From: JANXYW01 sp031400455
GTDB taxonomy: Bacteria > Chloroflexota > Dehalococcoidia > DSTF01 > JACRBR01
Assembly: GCA_031400455.1 (NCBI GenBank)
Contig: JANNPX010000024.1
Span: forward strand, 1-64,000
Length of the DNA: 64,000 bases
Direction: 5' to 3'
In this document: one piece after another, positions 16,306 through 24,537 of the stretch
Position numbering within the stretch: the first letter of the stretch is position 1
How the letters are laid out: every line of letters begins with the position of its first letter
Notes under the pieces: generated by a model
Seen by the model: only the letters and a program-made list of their open reading frames with translations
Database searches by the model: none
What the model was told of the DNA's origin: nothing
Made by a program: the position numbers and the translations under genes

Positions 16306-17369
16306 GCGCATTCGCCGATCTGCGCCAGCAGTGGCCGCGGCCATCCGCGCCGCGTCCGATCGTCGTTATCGGCGCCGGCAGCATCGTGCGTGACGCGCAT
16401 CTGCCGGTGTACGCGCGCCTTGGCTTTCCGGTCGTGGGCATCTTCGATGCGGATCAGGCGGCAGCACGCGAGCGGGCGGACGCGTTCGGCATCTCGCGTG
16501 TCTTCGCGTCGCTTGCCGAAGCGCTCGGGACGCCGGGCGTCGTCTTCGACGTGGCGGTGCCGCCGCAACACTTAGCGGGCATCCTCAAACAGATGCCCGA
16601 AGGCGCGGCCGTGCTGATGCAGAAGCCGATGGGCCGCGATCTGGTCGACGCGCGCCGCATCCGGGCGATCTGCCGCGAGCGGAAGCTCGTCGCTGCGGTG
16701 AATTTTCAGCTTCGGTTCGCACCGAACATGCTCGCTCTGCGCCATGCTCTCGAGCGCGGGCTGCTTGGCGACGTGACGGACGTTGAAGTGCGGCTGAACC
16801 TGCACACGCCGTGGGAGTACTGGGCGTTCCTGGAAGGCGTACCGCGCCTCGAAGTGCTGATGCACTCGATCCATTACATCGACCTCATCCGGTCGCTGAT
16901 CTGCGAGCCTTCGGGCGTGTACTGTCGGGGCGTGCGCCACCCGAAGCTCGCGAAGTATCCCGATGCGCGCACGAGCATCATCCTCGACTACGGCGACATG
17001 GTGCGGTGCAGCCTGTCGCTGAACCACACGCATACGTTCGGCGCGCGCTACGCCATGTCGCAGATCAAGGTCGAAGGCACTGAGGGCGCGGCGATCGCGA
17101 AGATGGGCGTGAATCTCAACTACCCCGATGGCGAGCCGGACGAGTTGACCATCACGACCGGCGGTGGTGACTGGAAGAGCGTGCCGCTGCGCGGATCGTG
17201 GTTCCTCGAAGCGTTCGAGGGGCCGATGTCGAACATGCAGCGGTTCATTGCAGGCGAGGATGCGGGGCTCGTTTCGAGCGTTGAAGATGCGTACAAGACG
17301 ATGGCCGTCGTCGAAGCGTGCTACGAATCGAGCGCGCACGGCGCAACGCCGATCCCGGCGGACGGCTGA
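16302..17369 (+). CDS. Gfo/Idh/MocA-family dehydrogenase, probable L-fucose dehydrogenase
   Basis: A 355-residue NAD(P)-dependent sugar dehydrogenase. The N-terminal Rossmann segment is PIVVIGAGSIVRDAHLP; the usual EKP motif appears as QKPMG with the catalytic Lys kept; the C-terminal domain carries HSIHYIDLIR with the conserved His/Asp. GTG at 16302 overlaps the mutarotase stop; no strong ribosome site is seen, which fits coupling. In the pathway it would oxidise L-fucose to the lactone used by the next gene. Assignment between this enzyme and the SDR for the two redox steps is inferred. Confidence 0.85.
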   Translation: MSAFADLRQQWPRPSAPRPIVVIGAGSIVRDAHLPVYARLGFPVVGIFDADQAAARERADAFGISRVFASLAEALGTPGVVFDVAVPPQHLAGILKQMPEGAAVLMQKPMGRDLVDARRIRAICRERKLVAAVNFQLRFAPNMLALRHALERGLLGDVTDVEVRLNLHTPWEYWAFLEGVPRLEVLMHSIHYIDLIRSLICEPSGVYCRGVRHPKLAKYPDARTSIILDYGDMVRCSLSLNHTHTFGARYAMSQIKVEGTEGAAIAKMGVNLNYPDGEPDELTITTGGGDWKSVPLRGSWFLEAFEGPMSNMQRFIAGEDAGLVSSVEDAYKTMAVVEACYESSAHGATPIPADG

Positions 17370-17371
17370 CG

Positions 17372-18205
17372 ATGGCGATGCGCATCGACGCTCACCAGCA
17401 CTTCTGGCGGTATTCGCCGCAGACGCACGCGTGGATTGATGGCGGCATGGCCGCCATCAAACGCGACTTTCTGCCGCCAGATCTCGAGCCGCTGCTCGAT
17501 GCCGCCGGGTTCGACGGCTGCGTCGCGGTGCAGGCGGAGCAGAGCATCGCCGAGACAGAGTGGCTGCTCGGGCTCGCCGACGAGCATCCGTTCATCCGTG
17601 GCGTCGTCGGCTGGGTCGACCTCTGCGCGCCCGACATCGCGGAGCAACTGCGGCGTGTCGCTGCGCATCCGCGACTGCGTGGCATCCGGCGCATCGTGCA
17701 GGATGAGCCCGACGGCTTCATGCTGCGCCCGGACTTCCAGCGCGGGATCGCCGCGCTGGCGGAGTTCGGTCTGGCGTACGACATCCTCATCTACGCGCGG
17801 CAACTACCGGAGGCGCTCGAACTTGTGCGCCGGTTTCCGGAACAGCGTTTCGTCATCGATCACATCGCCAAACCCGCCATTCGTGACGGCAGCATAGACG
17901 GGTGGCGTGCGGGCATCTTCGCGATCGCGGCGCAAGCGAACGTCTACTGCAAGCTCTCCGGCATGGTGACGGAGGCCGACTGGCAGCGCTGGCGCCCGGC
18001 GGACTTCGCGCCGTACATGGAGATCGTGCTGGGGGCGTTCGGACCGCAGCGCGTCATGAGCGGCTCGGATTGGCCCGTCTGTCTTCTCGCTGGCGAGTAC
18101 GGCGGTGTGATGTCGATCGTGACCGACGCCATCGGCCCGCTACGCGTACAGGATCGCGACGCGATCACGGGAGGTACGGCGGCGGAGTTCTACGGGCTGG
18201 TGTGA
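17372..18205 (+). CDS. COG3618 amidohydrolase, probable L-fuconolactonase
   Basis: A 277-residue metal-dependent hydrolase of the type that opens sugar lactones. Marks are DAHQHFW at the N-terminus (residues 6-12), the VIDHIAKPAIRDG segment and SGSDWPVC near the C-terminus. Members of this family hydrolyse L-fucono- or L-rhamnono-lactone. It begins 2 nt after the dehydrogenase stop and is the last gene of the rightward unit. ATG at 17378 (MRIDAHQ) is an equally possible start. It is followed by the 71-bp repeat pair. Confidence 0.88.
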   Translation: MAMRIDAHQHFWRYSPQTHAWIDGGMAAIKRDFLPPDLEPLLDAAGFDGCVAVQAEQSIAETEWLLGLADEHPFIRGVVGWVDLCAPDIAEQLRRVAAHPRLRGIRRIVQDEPDGFMLRPDFQRGIAALAEFGLAYDILIYARQLPEALELVRRFPEQRFVIDHIAKPAIRDGSIDGWRAGIFAIAAQANVYCKLSGMVTEADWQRWRPADFAPYMEIVLGAFGPQRVMSGSDWPVCLLAGEYGGVMSIVTDAIGPLRVQDRDAITGGTAAEFYGLV

Positions 18206-18229
18206 AGCCGACGTGCCACCCTGGCACCG

Positions 18230-18451
18230 CGAAGAATCTCGCTTCGCCGTGGCAATGGACTGCGTTTCGGGCAAGATGCTTCGCTTCGCTCTGCATGACA
18301 AGCGTTTCGTCGATCCTGGGCAGTCGATCGTGGGCACTTACGGATTGGCGACGTAGCGCAGCTCGTCATCCTGGGGAACGCGAAGGATCTCGCTTCGCCG
18401 TGGCAATGGACTGCGTTTCGGTTCAGATGCTTCGCTTCGCTCTGCATGACA
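18230..18451. repeat. pair of 71-bp direct repeats
   Basis: Copies at 18230-18300 and 18381-18451 agree at 67 of 71 positions by eye. Each ends in CTTCGCTTCGCTCTGCATGACA, related to the shorter copies at 4043-4122. They lie between the convergent lactonase and L-fuconate dehydratase genes. The pattern belongs to a widely scattered family whose chance translations are often mistaken for small proteins. No gene is supported here and the function is unknown. Confidence 0.85.
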
Positions 18452-18470
18452 GGTTTAGCGGTTCCCGCTC

Positions 18471-19772
18471 CTACTCGCGCCACACCTTCCCGTTCGGGAA
18501 TTCGTGCTCGTCTAGCGAACGCTCGTGCATGGTGATGCTGAAGCCGGGCGCGGTTGGCGGGATGTAGCGGCCGCGGCGGACGACGATCGGGTCGACGAAG
18601 TGTTCGTGCAGGTGTTCCGCGTACTCGAGCGCTCGATTCTCGAGGCTGCCGCTGACGACGATGTAGTCGATCAGGGATACGTGCTGCCCGTACTCGCACA
18701 GGCCGACGCCTCCGGCGTGCGGGCAGACCGGCACCCCGAACTTTGCCGCGAGCAGCAGCACCGCAAGCACCTCACTCAACCCGCCCAGCCTGCAGTTGTC
18801 CATCTGCAGGAAGTCGATCGCTTCGGCCTGCAGCAACTGCTTGAACATCACGCGGTTCGGGCAGTGCTCGCCCGTGGCGACGCCGATCGGCTTGACCGCG
18901 CGGCGTATGGTTGCGTGGCCGAGGATGTCGTCCGGGCTCGTCGGTTCTTCGATCCACAGCAGCTTGTAGGGCTGCAGGCGCCCCATGTGCTCGATCGCCT
19001 CGCCGACGTCCCACGCCTGATTCGCGTCGACCATGAGCGCGTTGTCCCAGCCGATCTCTTCGCGCACGAGTCGGCAGCGGTGTTCGTTCTCCTCTGCGTT
19101 GCGTCCGACCTTCAGTTTGAAGCGCGTCCAGCCGTCCGCGAGCGCCTGCTTGCACAGTTCACGGATCCGGTCGTCGGCGTAGCCCATCCATCCAACCGAT
19201 GTCACGTACGCGGGATAGCCGTCGCGCAGCATCTCCGCCTCGCGGAGGGCGCGTGTCGGCGCGTTACGGTGCAGGATCGCCAGCGCCTCATCGGGCGTCA
19301 GCGCGTCGGTGATGTAGCGGAAGTCGATGCAGGCGACGATCTGCTCCGGCGTCATGTCCGCGACGAGCTTCCACACCGGCTTGCCTTCGACCTTCGCGTA
19401 GAGGTCCCACGCCGCGTTGACGATCGCTGCTGTCGCGAGGTGAATCGCGCCTTTCTCCGGCCCGATCCATCGCAACTGGCTCTCGCCGGTTAGCTTGCGC
19501 CAGAACCCCGCCATGTCGGCCGCGATCGACTCCAGCGTTTCGCCGACGACGAGCGACGCGAGCGCGTTCGCCGCGGCCACGCAGATCTCGTTGCCGCGGC
19601 CGATGGTGAACGTCATCCCGTGCCCGGCGATGCCGTCCGGACGGTCCGTTTCGAGCACGACGTACGCCGCCGAATAGTCGGGATCGGTGTGCATGGCATC
19701 GGAGCCGGCCTGCGTCTTCGACGTCGGCATGCGGATATCGCGGGCGCGGACGCCGGTGATGGTCGTGGGCAT
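18471..19772 (-). CDS. fucD: L-fuconate dehydratase (enolase superfamily)
   Basis: A 433-residue enolase-superfamily enzyme that dehydrates L-fuconate to 2-keto-3-deoxy-L-fuconate. The active-site set is complete: Lys219 and Lys221 (FKLKVG), Asp249 (MVDANQ), Glu275 (WIEEPTSPDD), Glu302 (ATGEH) and His352 (CPHAGGVGL). These are one residue off the numbering of the studied Xanthomonas enzyme. Long blocks also match human ENOSF1 (SDAMHTDPDYSAAYVVLETD, RWIGPEKG). ATG at 19772 follows AGGAG. It faces the sulfatase across a 79-bp divergent gap. This is the best-identified gene of the fucose locus. Confidence 0.95.
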   Translation of the reverse strand: MPTTITGVRARDIRMPTSKTQAGSDAMHTDPDYSAAYVVLETDRPDGIAGHGMTFTIGRGNEICVAAANALASLVVGETLESIAADMAGFWRKLTGESQLRWIGPEKGAIHLATAAIVNAAWDLYAKVEGKPVWKLVADMTPEQIVACIDFRYITDALTPDEALAILHRNAPTRALREAEMLRDGYPAYVTSVGWMGYADDRIRELCKQALADGWTRFKLKVGRNAEENEHRCRLVREEIGWDNALMVDANQAWDVGEAIEHMGRLQPYKLLWIEEPTSPDDILGHATIRRAVKPIGVATGEHCPNRVMFKQLLQAEAIDFLQMDNCRLGGLSEVLAVLLLAAKFGVPVCPHAGGVGLCEYGQHVSLIDYIVVSGSLENRALEYAEHLHEHFVDPIVVRRGRYIPPTAPGFSITMHERSLDEHEFPNGKVWRE

Positions 19773-19851
19773 GGCGGCTCCTGATCTATGATTGCGATGC
19801 GACGGGATGATACAGCGATGCCAGATGCCGTCACAGTGCGAGGAGATCATG
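19773..19851. promoter_or_regulatory. divergent promoter region, fuconate dehydratase and sulfatase
   Basis: The gap of 79 bp must hold promoters for both divergent genes. An AGGAG ribosome site lies close to each start (19841-19845 for the sulfatase). No clear -35/-10 pair or operator palindrome could be picked out by eye. Shared control of the two genes is inferred from position only. Confidence 0.35.
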
Positions 19852-21378
19852 ATGGCTGACGCGCAACTCACGCCGCCAACCCAACCGAAGAACGCCATCG
19901 TCATCCTGCTCGATAGCCTCAATCGGCACATGCTCGGGGCGTACGGCGGCACTGAATTCGTCACGCCCAACCTTGACCGCTTTGCGAAGCGCGCGCTGCG
20001 CTTCGAGAAGCACTACAGCGGCTCACTACCGTGCATGCCTGCGCGCCACGACATGCTGTGCGGCTCGCTCGACTTCCTGTGGCGCCCGTGGGGCTCCGTC
20101 GAGCTGTGGGATCGCACGATCACGTCCTACCTGCGCGAGGCGGGGGTAACGACGATGCTCATCTCCGATCATCCGCACCTTTTCGAGGTAGGTGGCGAGA
20201 ACTACCACACGGAGTTCACGGCGTGGGACTACAAGCGAGGCCACGAAGGCGACCCGTGGAAGACGCGCCCTGACACGTCGTGGGTAGGCGCGCCGCCGAT
20301 GGGACGCTCGAAGATGCCGTACGACAACTCGCGCGGGTATTTCCGCGGCGAAGAAGACTTCCCCGGCCCGCGCACCATGGCTGCGGCGGCGCAGTGGCTC
20401 GATGACAACGCCAGCTACCACGACCGGTTCATGCTGTTCGTCGATGAGTTCGATCCGCACGAGCCCTTCGATACGCCTGATGAGTACGCGTTGATGTACG
20501 ACGACACTTGGGAAGGTCCGCATTTGATCTGGCCGCCGTACGTGAACGGCGCGATCGCGGCCGGCGTGCTCGACGAGCGGCAGGCGCGGCAGGTGCGTGC
20601 CTGCTATGGCGGCAAGCTGACGATGATCGACGCGTGGTTCGGCCGCATTCTCGACGCGATCGAGCGCAACGGCATGTGGGAAGACACCGCCGTCATCGTC
20701 TGCACCGACCACGGTCATTACCTGGGCGAGAAGGACATCTGGGGCAAACCCAACGTCCCGATCTACGAAACGCTCGGCCACATCCCGCTGATGGTCGCCT
20801 GGCCAGGCGTCGAGCCCGGCACGACGCCCGCGCTCTCGACGAACGTCGACATCTTCGCGACGCTGATCGACATGTTCGGCGCCGAGGCGAAACATCGCAC
20901 GCACGGCAAGTCGCTGCTCCCCGTCATCCGAGGCGAGGCCACGTCGGTCCGCGAACACGCGCTATCCGGTGTCTGGGGCCGTGAGGTGCATCTGATCGAC
21001 GAGACGAGCAAGTACGCCCGTGCCCCGCAAGGCGACAATGCGCCGCTGTCGATGTTTTCGAACCGGTGGTCCACGATGCCCATCGCGGCGCGCCCGAAGA
21101 TTCGGCTGCCCGTGCCGGATGGTCGCGCTTACCTCGACCGCATGCCCGGATCGCAGATCCCGGTCATCCGCCAACCCTTCCAGCAGGGCGACATGCTGCC
21201 GTTCTGGGCGCTCGGCCCGTTCAGCGGCAACCACCTCTACGACCTGTACAACGACCCTGCCGAGGATGAGAACCGCGCCGGCGAGCGCCGAGAGCGCGAG
21301 GCCGCCGACCGGCTTCGCGCTGCCCTCATCGAGATCGAGGCACCTGACGACCAGTTGACACGTCTCGGATTGCGGTAG
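19852..21378 (+). CDS. cysteine-type (FGly) sulfatase, no signal peptide
   Basis: A 508-residue sulfatase of the alkaline-phosphatase superfamily that removes sulfate esters. The maturation motif is C61-M-P-A-R65, with Cys61 the residue to be converted to formylglycine. The metal site includes Asp21 (LLDSLNRHMLGAYG) and the downstream TDHGHYLGEKD segment. The C-terminus has the HLYDLYNDPAEDENRA block typical of the family. No secretion signal is seen. ATG at 19852 is preferred over the ATG three bases earlier on ribosome-site spacing. Beside fucose genes, a sulfated fucan fragment is a reasonable substrate, but iduronate- or choline-sulfatase-like activity cannot be excluded. Confidence 0.9.
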   Translation: MADAQLTPPTQPKNAIVILLDSLNRHMLGAYGGTEFVTPNLDRFAKRALRFEKHYSGSLPCMPARHDMLCGSLDFLWRPWGSVELWDRTITSYLREAGVTTMLISDHPHLFEVGGENYHTEFTAWDYKRGHEGDPWKTRPDTSWVGAPPMGRSKMPYDNSRGYFRGEEDFPGPRTMAAAAQWLDDNASYHDRFMLFVDEFDPHEPFDTPDEYALMYDDTWEGPHLIWPPYVNGAIAAGVLDERQARQVRACYGGKLTMIDAWFGRILDAIERNGMWEDTAVIVCTDHGHYLGEKDIWGKPNVPIYETLGHIPLMVAWPGVEPGTTPALSTNVDIFATLIDMFGAEAKHRTHGKSLLPVIRGEATSVREHALSGVWGREVHLIDETSKYARAPQGDNAPLSMFSNRWSTMPIAARPKIRLPVPDGRAYLDRMPGSQIPVIRQPFQQGDMLPFWALGPFSGNHLYDLYNDPAEDENRAGERREREAADRLRAALIEIEAPDDQLTRLGLR

Positions 21379-21398
21379 CGCGCGTCGGCCCGGCGGCC

Positions 21399-21404
21399 TA
21401 TACT
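21399..21404 (+). promoter_or_regulatory. candidate -10 box (TATACT) of dprA
   Basis: TATACTCG begins 15 nt before the dprA ATG (21414). Transcription starting 6-7 nt downstream would leave almost no leader, and no ribosome site is visible, which suggests a leaderless or near-leaderless mRNA. The same octamer precedes comF and others. Confidence 0.45.
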
Positions 21405-21413
21405 CGTGGCCTG

Positions 21414-22520
21414 ATGGACGAATTAGAACGTAAGTACTGGATTGCATTCGCCCGCGTGCGCCGCGTTGGCCGCGCCCGCGTGCACCAACTCGAGGAGTAT
21501 TTCGGCAGCCTCGAAGCGGCGTGGCGCGCGCCCGCGGGCGAGCTGAAAGCCGCCGGGCTCGACTCCGGCGCGATCAATGCCATCGCCGCCGCGCGCGACA
21601 AGGTGGATCCCGACGCCGAGGTGGAGCTGCTGGCGCGCCACGGCGTCCGCGCCCTCACCTGGCACGACGATGAGTATCCGAAGCGCCTGCGCGAGATCTT
21701 CGATCGACCACCCGTGCTCTTCGTCCGCGGCACGATCATCTCTGCCGACGAGTGGGGTGTTGCCGTTGTCGGCACGCGCCGCGTGACTGTCTACGGACGT
21801 CAGGTGGCAGAAGAGATGTCGCGTGGTCTTGCGGTGAACCGCGTGACAGTCGTCAGCGGCCTCGCGCGCGGCGTCGATGCTGTCGCGCATCGCGCGGCGC
21901 TCGGAGCGGGCGGACGTACGATCGCCGTGCAGGCGTGCGGACTGGACCTGGTGTACCCGCCGGAGCACAAGCGCCTCGCGGAGCAGATCGCCGAGCGCGG
22001 CGCTGTTGTCAGCGACTACCCGATCGGCACGCAGCCGCGCAGCGAGTTCTTCCCGCGGCGTAACCGCATCCTCAGCGGCATGTCGCTCGGGGTGCTCGTC
22101 GTCGAGGGCGACATCAAGAGCGGCGCGTTGATCACCGCGCGACAGGCGCTGGAGCAGAACCGCGAAGTGTTCGCGGTTCCGGGCAGCATCTACTCGCCGA
22201 ACTCGCGCGGCACCAACAAGCTGATCCAGGACGGCGAAGCAAAGCTGACGTTAGATGTACAAGATGTGCTCGCCGAGCTGAACCTCAGCATGGCGTCGCA
22301 CCAGATCGAGATGACGGAACTGATCCCGGCGGACGAAACCGAGAGCGTGCTGCTCAAGCACATCAACGCAGATCCTGTGCACATCGACGAAGTCCGCCGC
22401 GAGTGCGGCTTGCCGATTGCAACCGTAACGGGTGCGCTCGCGATGCTCGAACTCAAGGGCCTGGTGCGCCAGGTGGGGCGGATGAATTACGTCCGCACCG
22501 CCGTCGGCGTTCGCGCATGA
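21414..22520 (+). CDS. dprA: DNA processing protein DprA
   Basis: A 368-residue DprA/Smf protein, which loads RecA onto incoming single-stranded DNA in natural transformation. The N-terminal SAM-like domain (about 1-75) is followed by the Rossmann-like core with GTRRVTVYGRQVAEEM, VVSGLARGVDAVAHRAAL, YPIGTQPRSEFFPRRNRI and EGDIKSGALITARQALE. A C-terminal winged-helix segment ends the protein. A second competence-linked gene, comF, lies 4.2 kb downstream. The TGA overlaps the ATG of the next gene (ATGA). Confidence 0.96.
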   Translation: MDELERKYWIAFARVRRVGRARVHQLEEYFGSLEAAWRAPAGELKAAGLDSGAINAIAAARDKVDPDAEVELLARHGVRALTWHDDEYPKRLREIFDRPPVLFVRGTIISADEWGVAVVGTRRVTVYGRQVAEEMSRGLAVNRVTVVSGLARGVDAVAHRAALGAGGRTIAVQACGLDLVYPPEHKRLAEQIAERGAVVSDYPIGTQPRSEFFPRRNRILSGMSLGVLVVEGDIKSGALITARQALEQNREVFAVPGSIYSPNSRGTNKLIQDGEAKLTLDVQDVLAELNLSMASHQIEMTELIPADETESVLLKHINADPVHIDEVRRECGLPIATVTGALAMLELKGLVRQVGRMNYVRTAVGVRA

Positions 22521-23269
22521 ACCTCGATCCGCTGGTGCCCGAGGCGCGGCCGGTCGTCGAGAAGGCGGCGAGCGTCTACATCCACCACACGCGCCACGAC
22601 TTCGTCGGCCTGATCGTCCACGGCTCCGCGCTGAAGGGCGGATTCATCCCGGGCTGCAGCGACATCGATCTACAGCTCTACGTGATGCCCGATGCGTTTG
22701 TCGGCGGCCACCTGCCGTTTGAGCTAACCGTGGCGATTCATCGAGATCTCGCGCATATCGATCCGGCGCCGTTCCGCTACATCCAGTGCTATGCCTTCTC
22801 TACGGCGATGCCGCCGGGGTGGGTCGGGCCCGTGCCTGGTGCGTATCACGTTGTGGCGGGCCGGCTGCCGGTACCGGAAGCGACGGCCGAGGAGCTCCAT
22901 GCGAACGCCCGTCGCTCGCTCGCGGCGCTCGAAACAGTACCGGTGTATCTACGCGACAATCTGTTGGAGCAGGGAGAACGGCGTCTGGCCCGCCTGGTCC
23001 GCTTGATCTGCACGGGTGTCTGGCCGGCGTTGTTTCAGCTGCTCATCGTGCGCGGCGCCGACCCGGTCGCGACGTGGAGCCTCACCAAGCAGCAGGCCAT
23101 CGATGCCACGTTCGCCGACACGCCGCCCGGCGCCGCCATCCGCGCCTTCTACGAGGCGCTGCACGAGTACTACCCGGCAGAGGACTCGGTCGATTCCGCG
23201 CTCGACGTCCTCATACGCGGTGTCGCCTTCTTGCGCGCAGCAAAGGCGGCCGCCGCGATCAGTGCCTGA
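22517..23269 (+). CDS. nucleotidyltransferase-fold protein
   Basis: A 250-residue protein with a minimal-nucleotidyltransferase core: HGSALKGGFIPGCSDIDLQLYV at about 35-56, where Gly36-Ser37 and Asp49-x-Asp51 form the GS-x(n)-DxD metal and NTP site. The remaining two thirds are helical and resemble aminoglycoside-adenylyltransferase-like accessory domains. Its start overlaps the dprA stop by 4 bp, so it is translated with dprA. No antitoxin-like HEPN partner is adjacent. The target of transfer is unknown. Confidence 0.75.
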   Translation: MNLDPLVPEARPVVEKAASVYIHHTRHDFVGLIVHGSALKGGFIPGCSDIDLQLYVMPDAFVGGHLPFELTVAIHRDLAHIDPAPFRYIQCYAFSTAMPPGWVGPVPGAYHVVAGRLPVPEATAEELHANARRSLAALETVPVYLRDNLLEQGERRLARLVRLICTGVWPALFQLLIVRGADPVATWSLTKQQAIDATFADTPPGAAIRAFYEALHEYYPAEDSVDSALDVLIRGVAFLRAAKAAAAISA

Positions 23270-23313
23270 ACCACCGACTGTCGACGCCGCGCCGCTACCC
23301 GCCATCCGCGCGG

Positions 23314-23706
23314 CTAGGGTACGAACCTTCCGCCCGTGAACAGTGTCTCTTCATCGGCGAAGCAAATGGGGTTGCCGAAGGGGTCGTGCAGGTAGAAGCT
23401 CCGCTCACCCCATGCGCGCGTCGCGATTTCGGTCTCGAGCCAAGCGCAGCTCTCTCCCTTTGCGCGCTCGAACACCGCTTCAAGATCAGGCACCGAGAAG
23501 TAGATGTGGTCAGGATTCGGACGGAAGTCCGAACTCGCGGGGTCCTCGCGCGGATCGACGCATGCCAGAGTCGTCGGACCGCAGGCGAAGTAGTGACGTT
23601 GGCCGGAGACGCGTTCTCCGGGGTCGTCCAAGATCGCGCTGTAGAACTCGGCCGCTCGGTCTATGTCCGAGACTGGTACGATCACCCGATACAGGCGTAC
23701 TGTCAT
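23314..23706 (-). CDS. VOC-family protein, glyoxalase/bleomycin-resistance type
   Basis: A 130-residue single VOC unit of two modules: YRVIVPVSDIDRAAEFYSAIL at the start and IYFSVPDLEAVFERAKG in the middle, closing with SFYLHDPFGNPICFADE. This layout is typical of fosfomycin/bleomycin-resistance-like and uncharacterised glyoxalase-fold proteins. The start at 23706 is set by GGAGGAG about 5 nt upstream. It begins 10 bp after trmD ends on the same strand. Function is unknown. Confidence 0.78.
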   Translation of the reverse strand: MTVRLYRVIVPVSDIDRAAEFYSAILDDPGERVSGQRHYFACGPTTLACVDPREDPASSDFRPNPDHIYFSVPDLEAVFERAKGESCAWLETEIATRAWGERSFYLHDPFGNPICFADEETLFTGGRFVP

Positions 23707-23716
23707 ATGCTCCTCC

Positions 23717-24451
23717 TCAGCCGTCCGATAGTGCTTCGTCAACCATCCGACGCTCGTCCGCAGTCAGCTCCGCCTTCGCCAGCAGATCTGGCCGCCGTCG
23801 CGCCGTGCGCAGGATGCTCTGCCGCCGTCGCCACTTCGCGATTTCGGCATGGTGGCCCGACAGGAGCACCTCCGGGATGGCGTGCCCGCGATACTCCGCC
23901 GGGCGCGTGTACTGTGGGTATTCCAGCAGTCCTTGCGCGTGCGACTCCTCTTCTAGCGACAGCTCGGACCCCAGCACGCCCGGCTGGTGCCGCGCGACGG
24001 CGTCAACCAGCACGATCGCAGCGGGTTCGCCGCCGGAGAGCACGTAGTCGCCGATGCTGATCTCGTCGTCGACCAGGAACTCCCGCACGCGCTCGTCGAC
24101 GCCTTCGTAGTGACCGCAGATGAGGATGAGTCGCTCCTCCCTGGCCAGTTCCGAAGCGACCTCGTGGTTGAGCAGGCGACCCTGTGGCGTGAGCAGCACG
24201 ACCTTCCCGGCCGGCTGCGCCATTCCGCGCACGGCATCGACGCAATCGCAGATCGGATCCGGCTTCATCACCATCCCGGGCCCGCCGCCGTACGCGTAGT
24301 CATCCACGATGTGATGCTTGTCCAGCGCGTAGTCGCGCGGGTTGTGCAGCGCAATCTCGAGGACGCCTGCCGCTCGCCCGCGGGCGATGATGCTCGAGTC
24401 GAAGGGTCCGGAGAACATCTCCGGGAACAATGTGACGATGTCAATGCGCAT
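23717..24451 (-). CDS. trmD: tRNA (guanine-N1-)-methyltransferase TrmD
   Basis: A 244-residue SPOUT enzyme that methylates G37 of tRNAs, preventing frameshifts. Marks are MRIDIVTLFPEMF at the N-terminus, YAYGGGPGMVMKPDPI, the trefoil-knot loop ICGHYEGVDERV and the SGGEPAAIVLVDAVARHQPGVLG stretch. The usual neighbours rpsP, rimM and rplS are not next to it, so the common trmD operon is broken up here. A 7-bp-period repeat lies just upstream (24458-24492). Confidence 0.96.
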   Translation of the reverse strand: MRIDIVTLFPEMFSGPFDSSIIARGRAAGVLEIALHNPRDYALDKHHIVDDYAYGGGPGMVMKPDPICDCVDAVRGMAQPAGKVVLLTPQGRLLNHEVASELAREERLILICGHYEGVDERVREFLVDDEISIGDYVLSGGEPAAIVLVDAVARHQPGVLGSELSLEEESHAQGLLEYPQYTRPAEYRGHAIPEVLLSGHHAEIAKWRRRQSILRTARRRPDLLAKAELTADERRMVDEALSDG

Positions 24452-24457
24452 GGGGGA

Positions 24458-24492
24458 AGGTTATAGGTTGCAGGGGGTAGGTTGTAGTGAAC
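24458..24492. repeat. heptad repeat upstream of trmD
   Basis: Five units with a 7-bp period, AGGTTAT / AGGTTGC / AGGGGGT / AGGTTGT / AGTGAAC, lie between trmD and the HicB-like gene. The word differs from the repeats at 679 and 3980 but the period is identical. Confidence 0.7.
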
Positions 24493-24537
24493 GGATTGCA
24501 GACGCGATCCGTCTCGGAGAGGCCGCTTCGCCCGCGG

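Noticed and set aside
18206..18470. Small protein genes in the repeat region
   Set aside because: Open frames there are translations of the dispersed 71-bp repeat and shift freely between frames.
22517..23269. A MNT-HEPN type toxin-antitoxin module
   Set aside because: The nucleotidyltransferase is full length with a helical partner domain, and no HEPN gene is adjacent.
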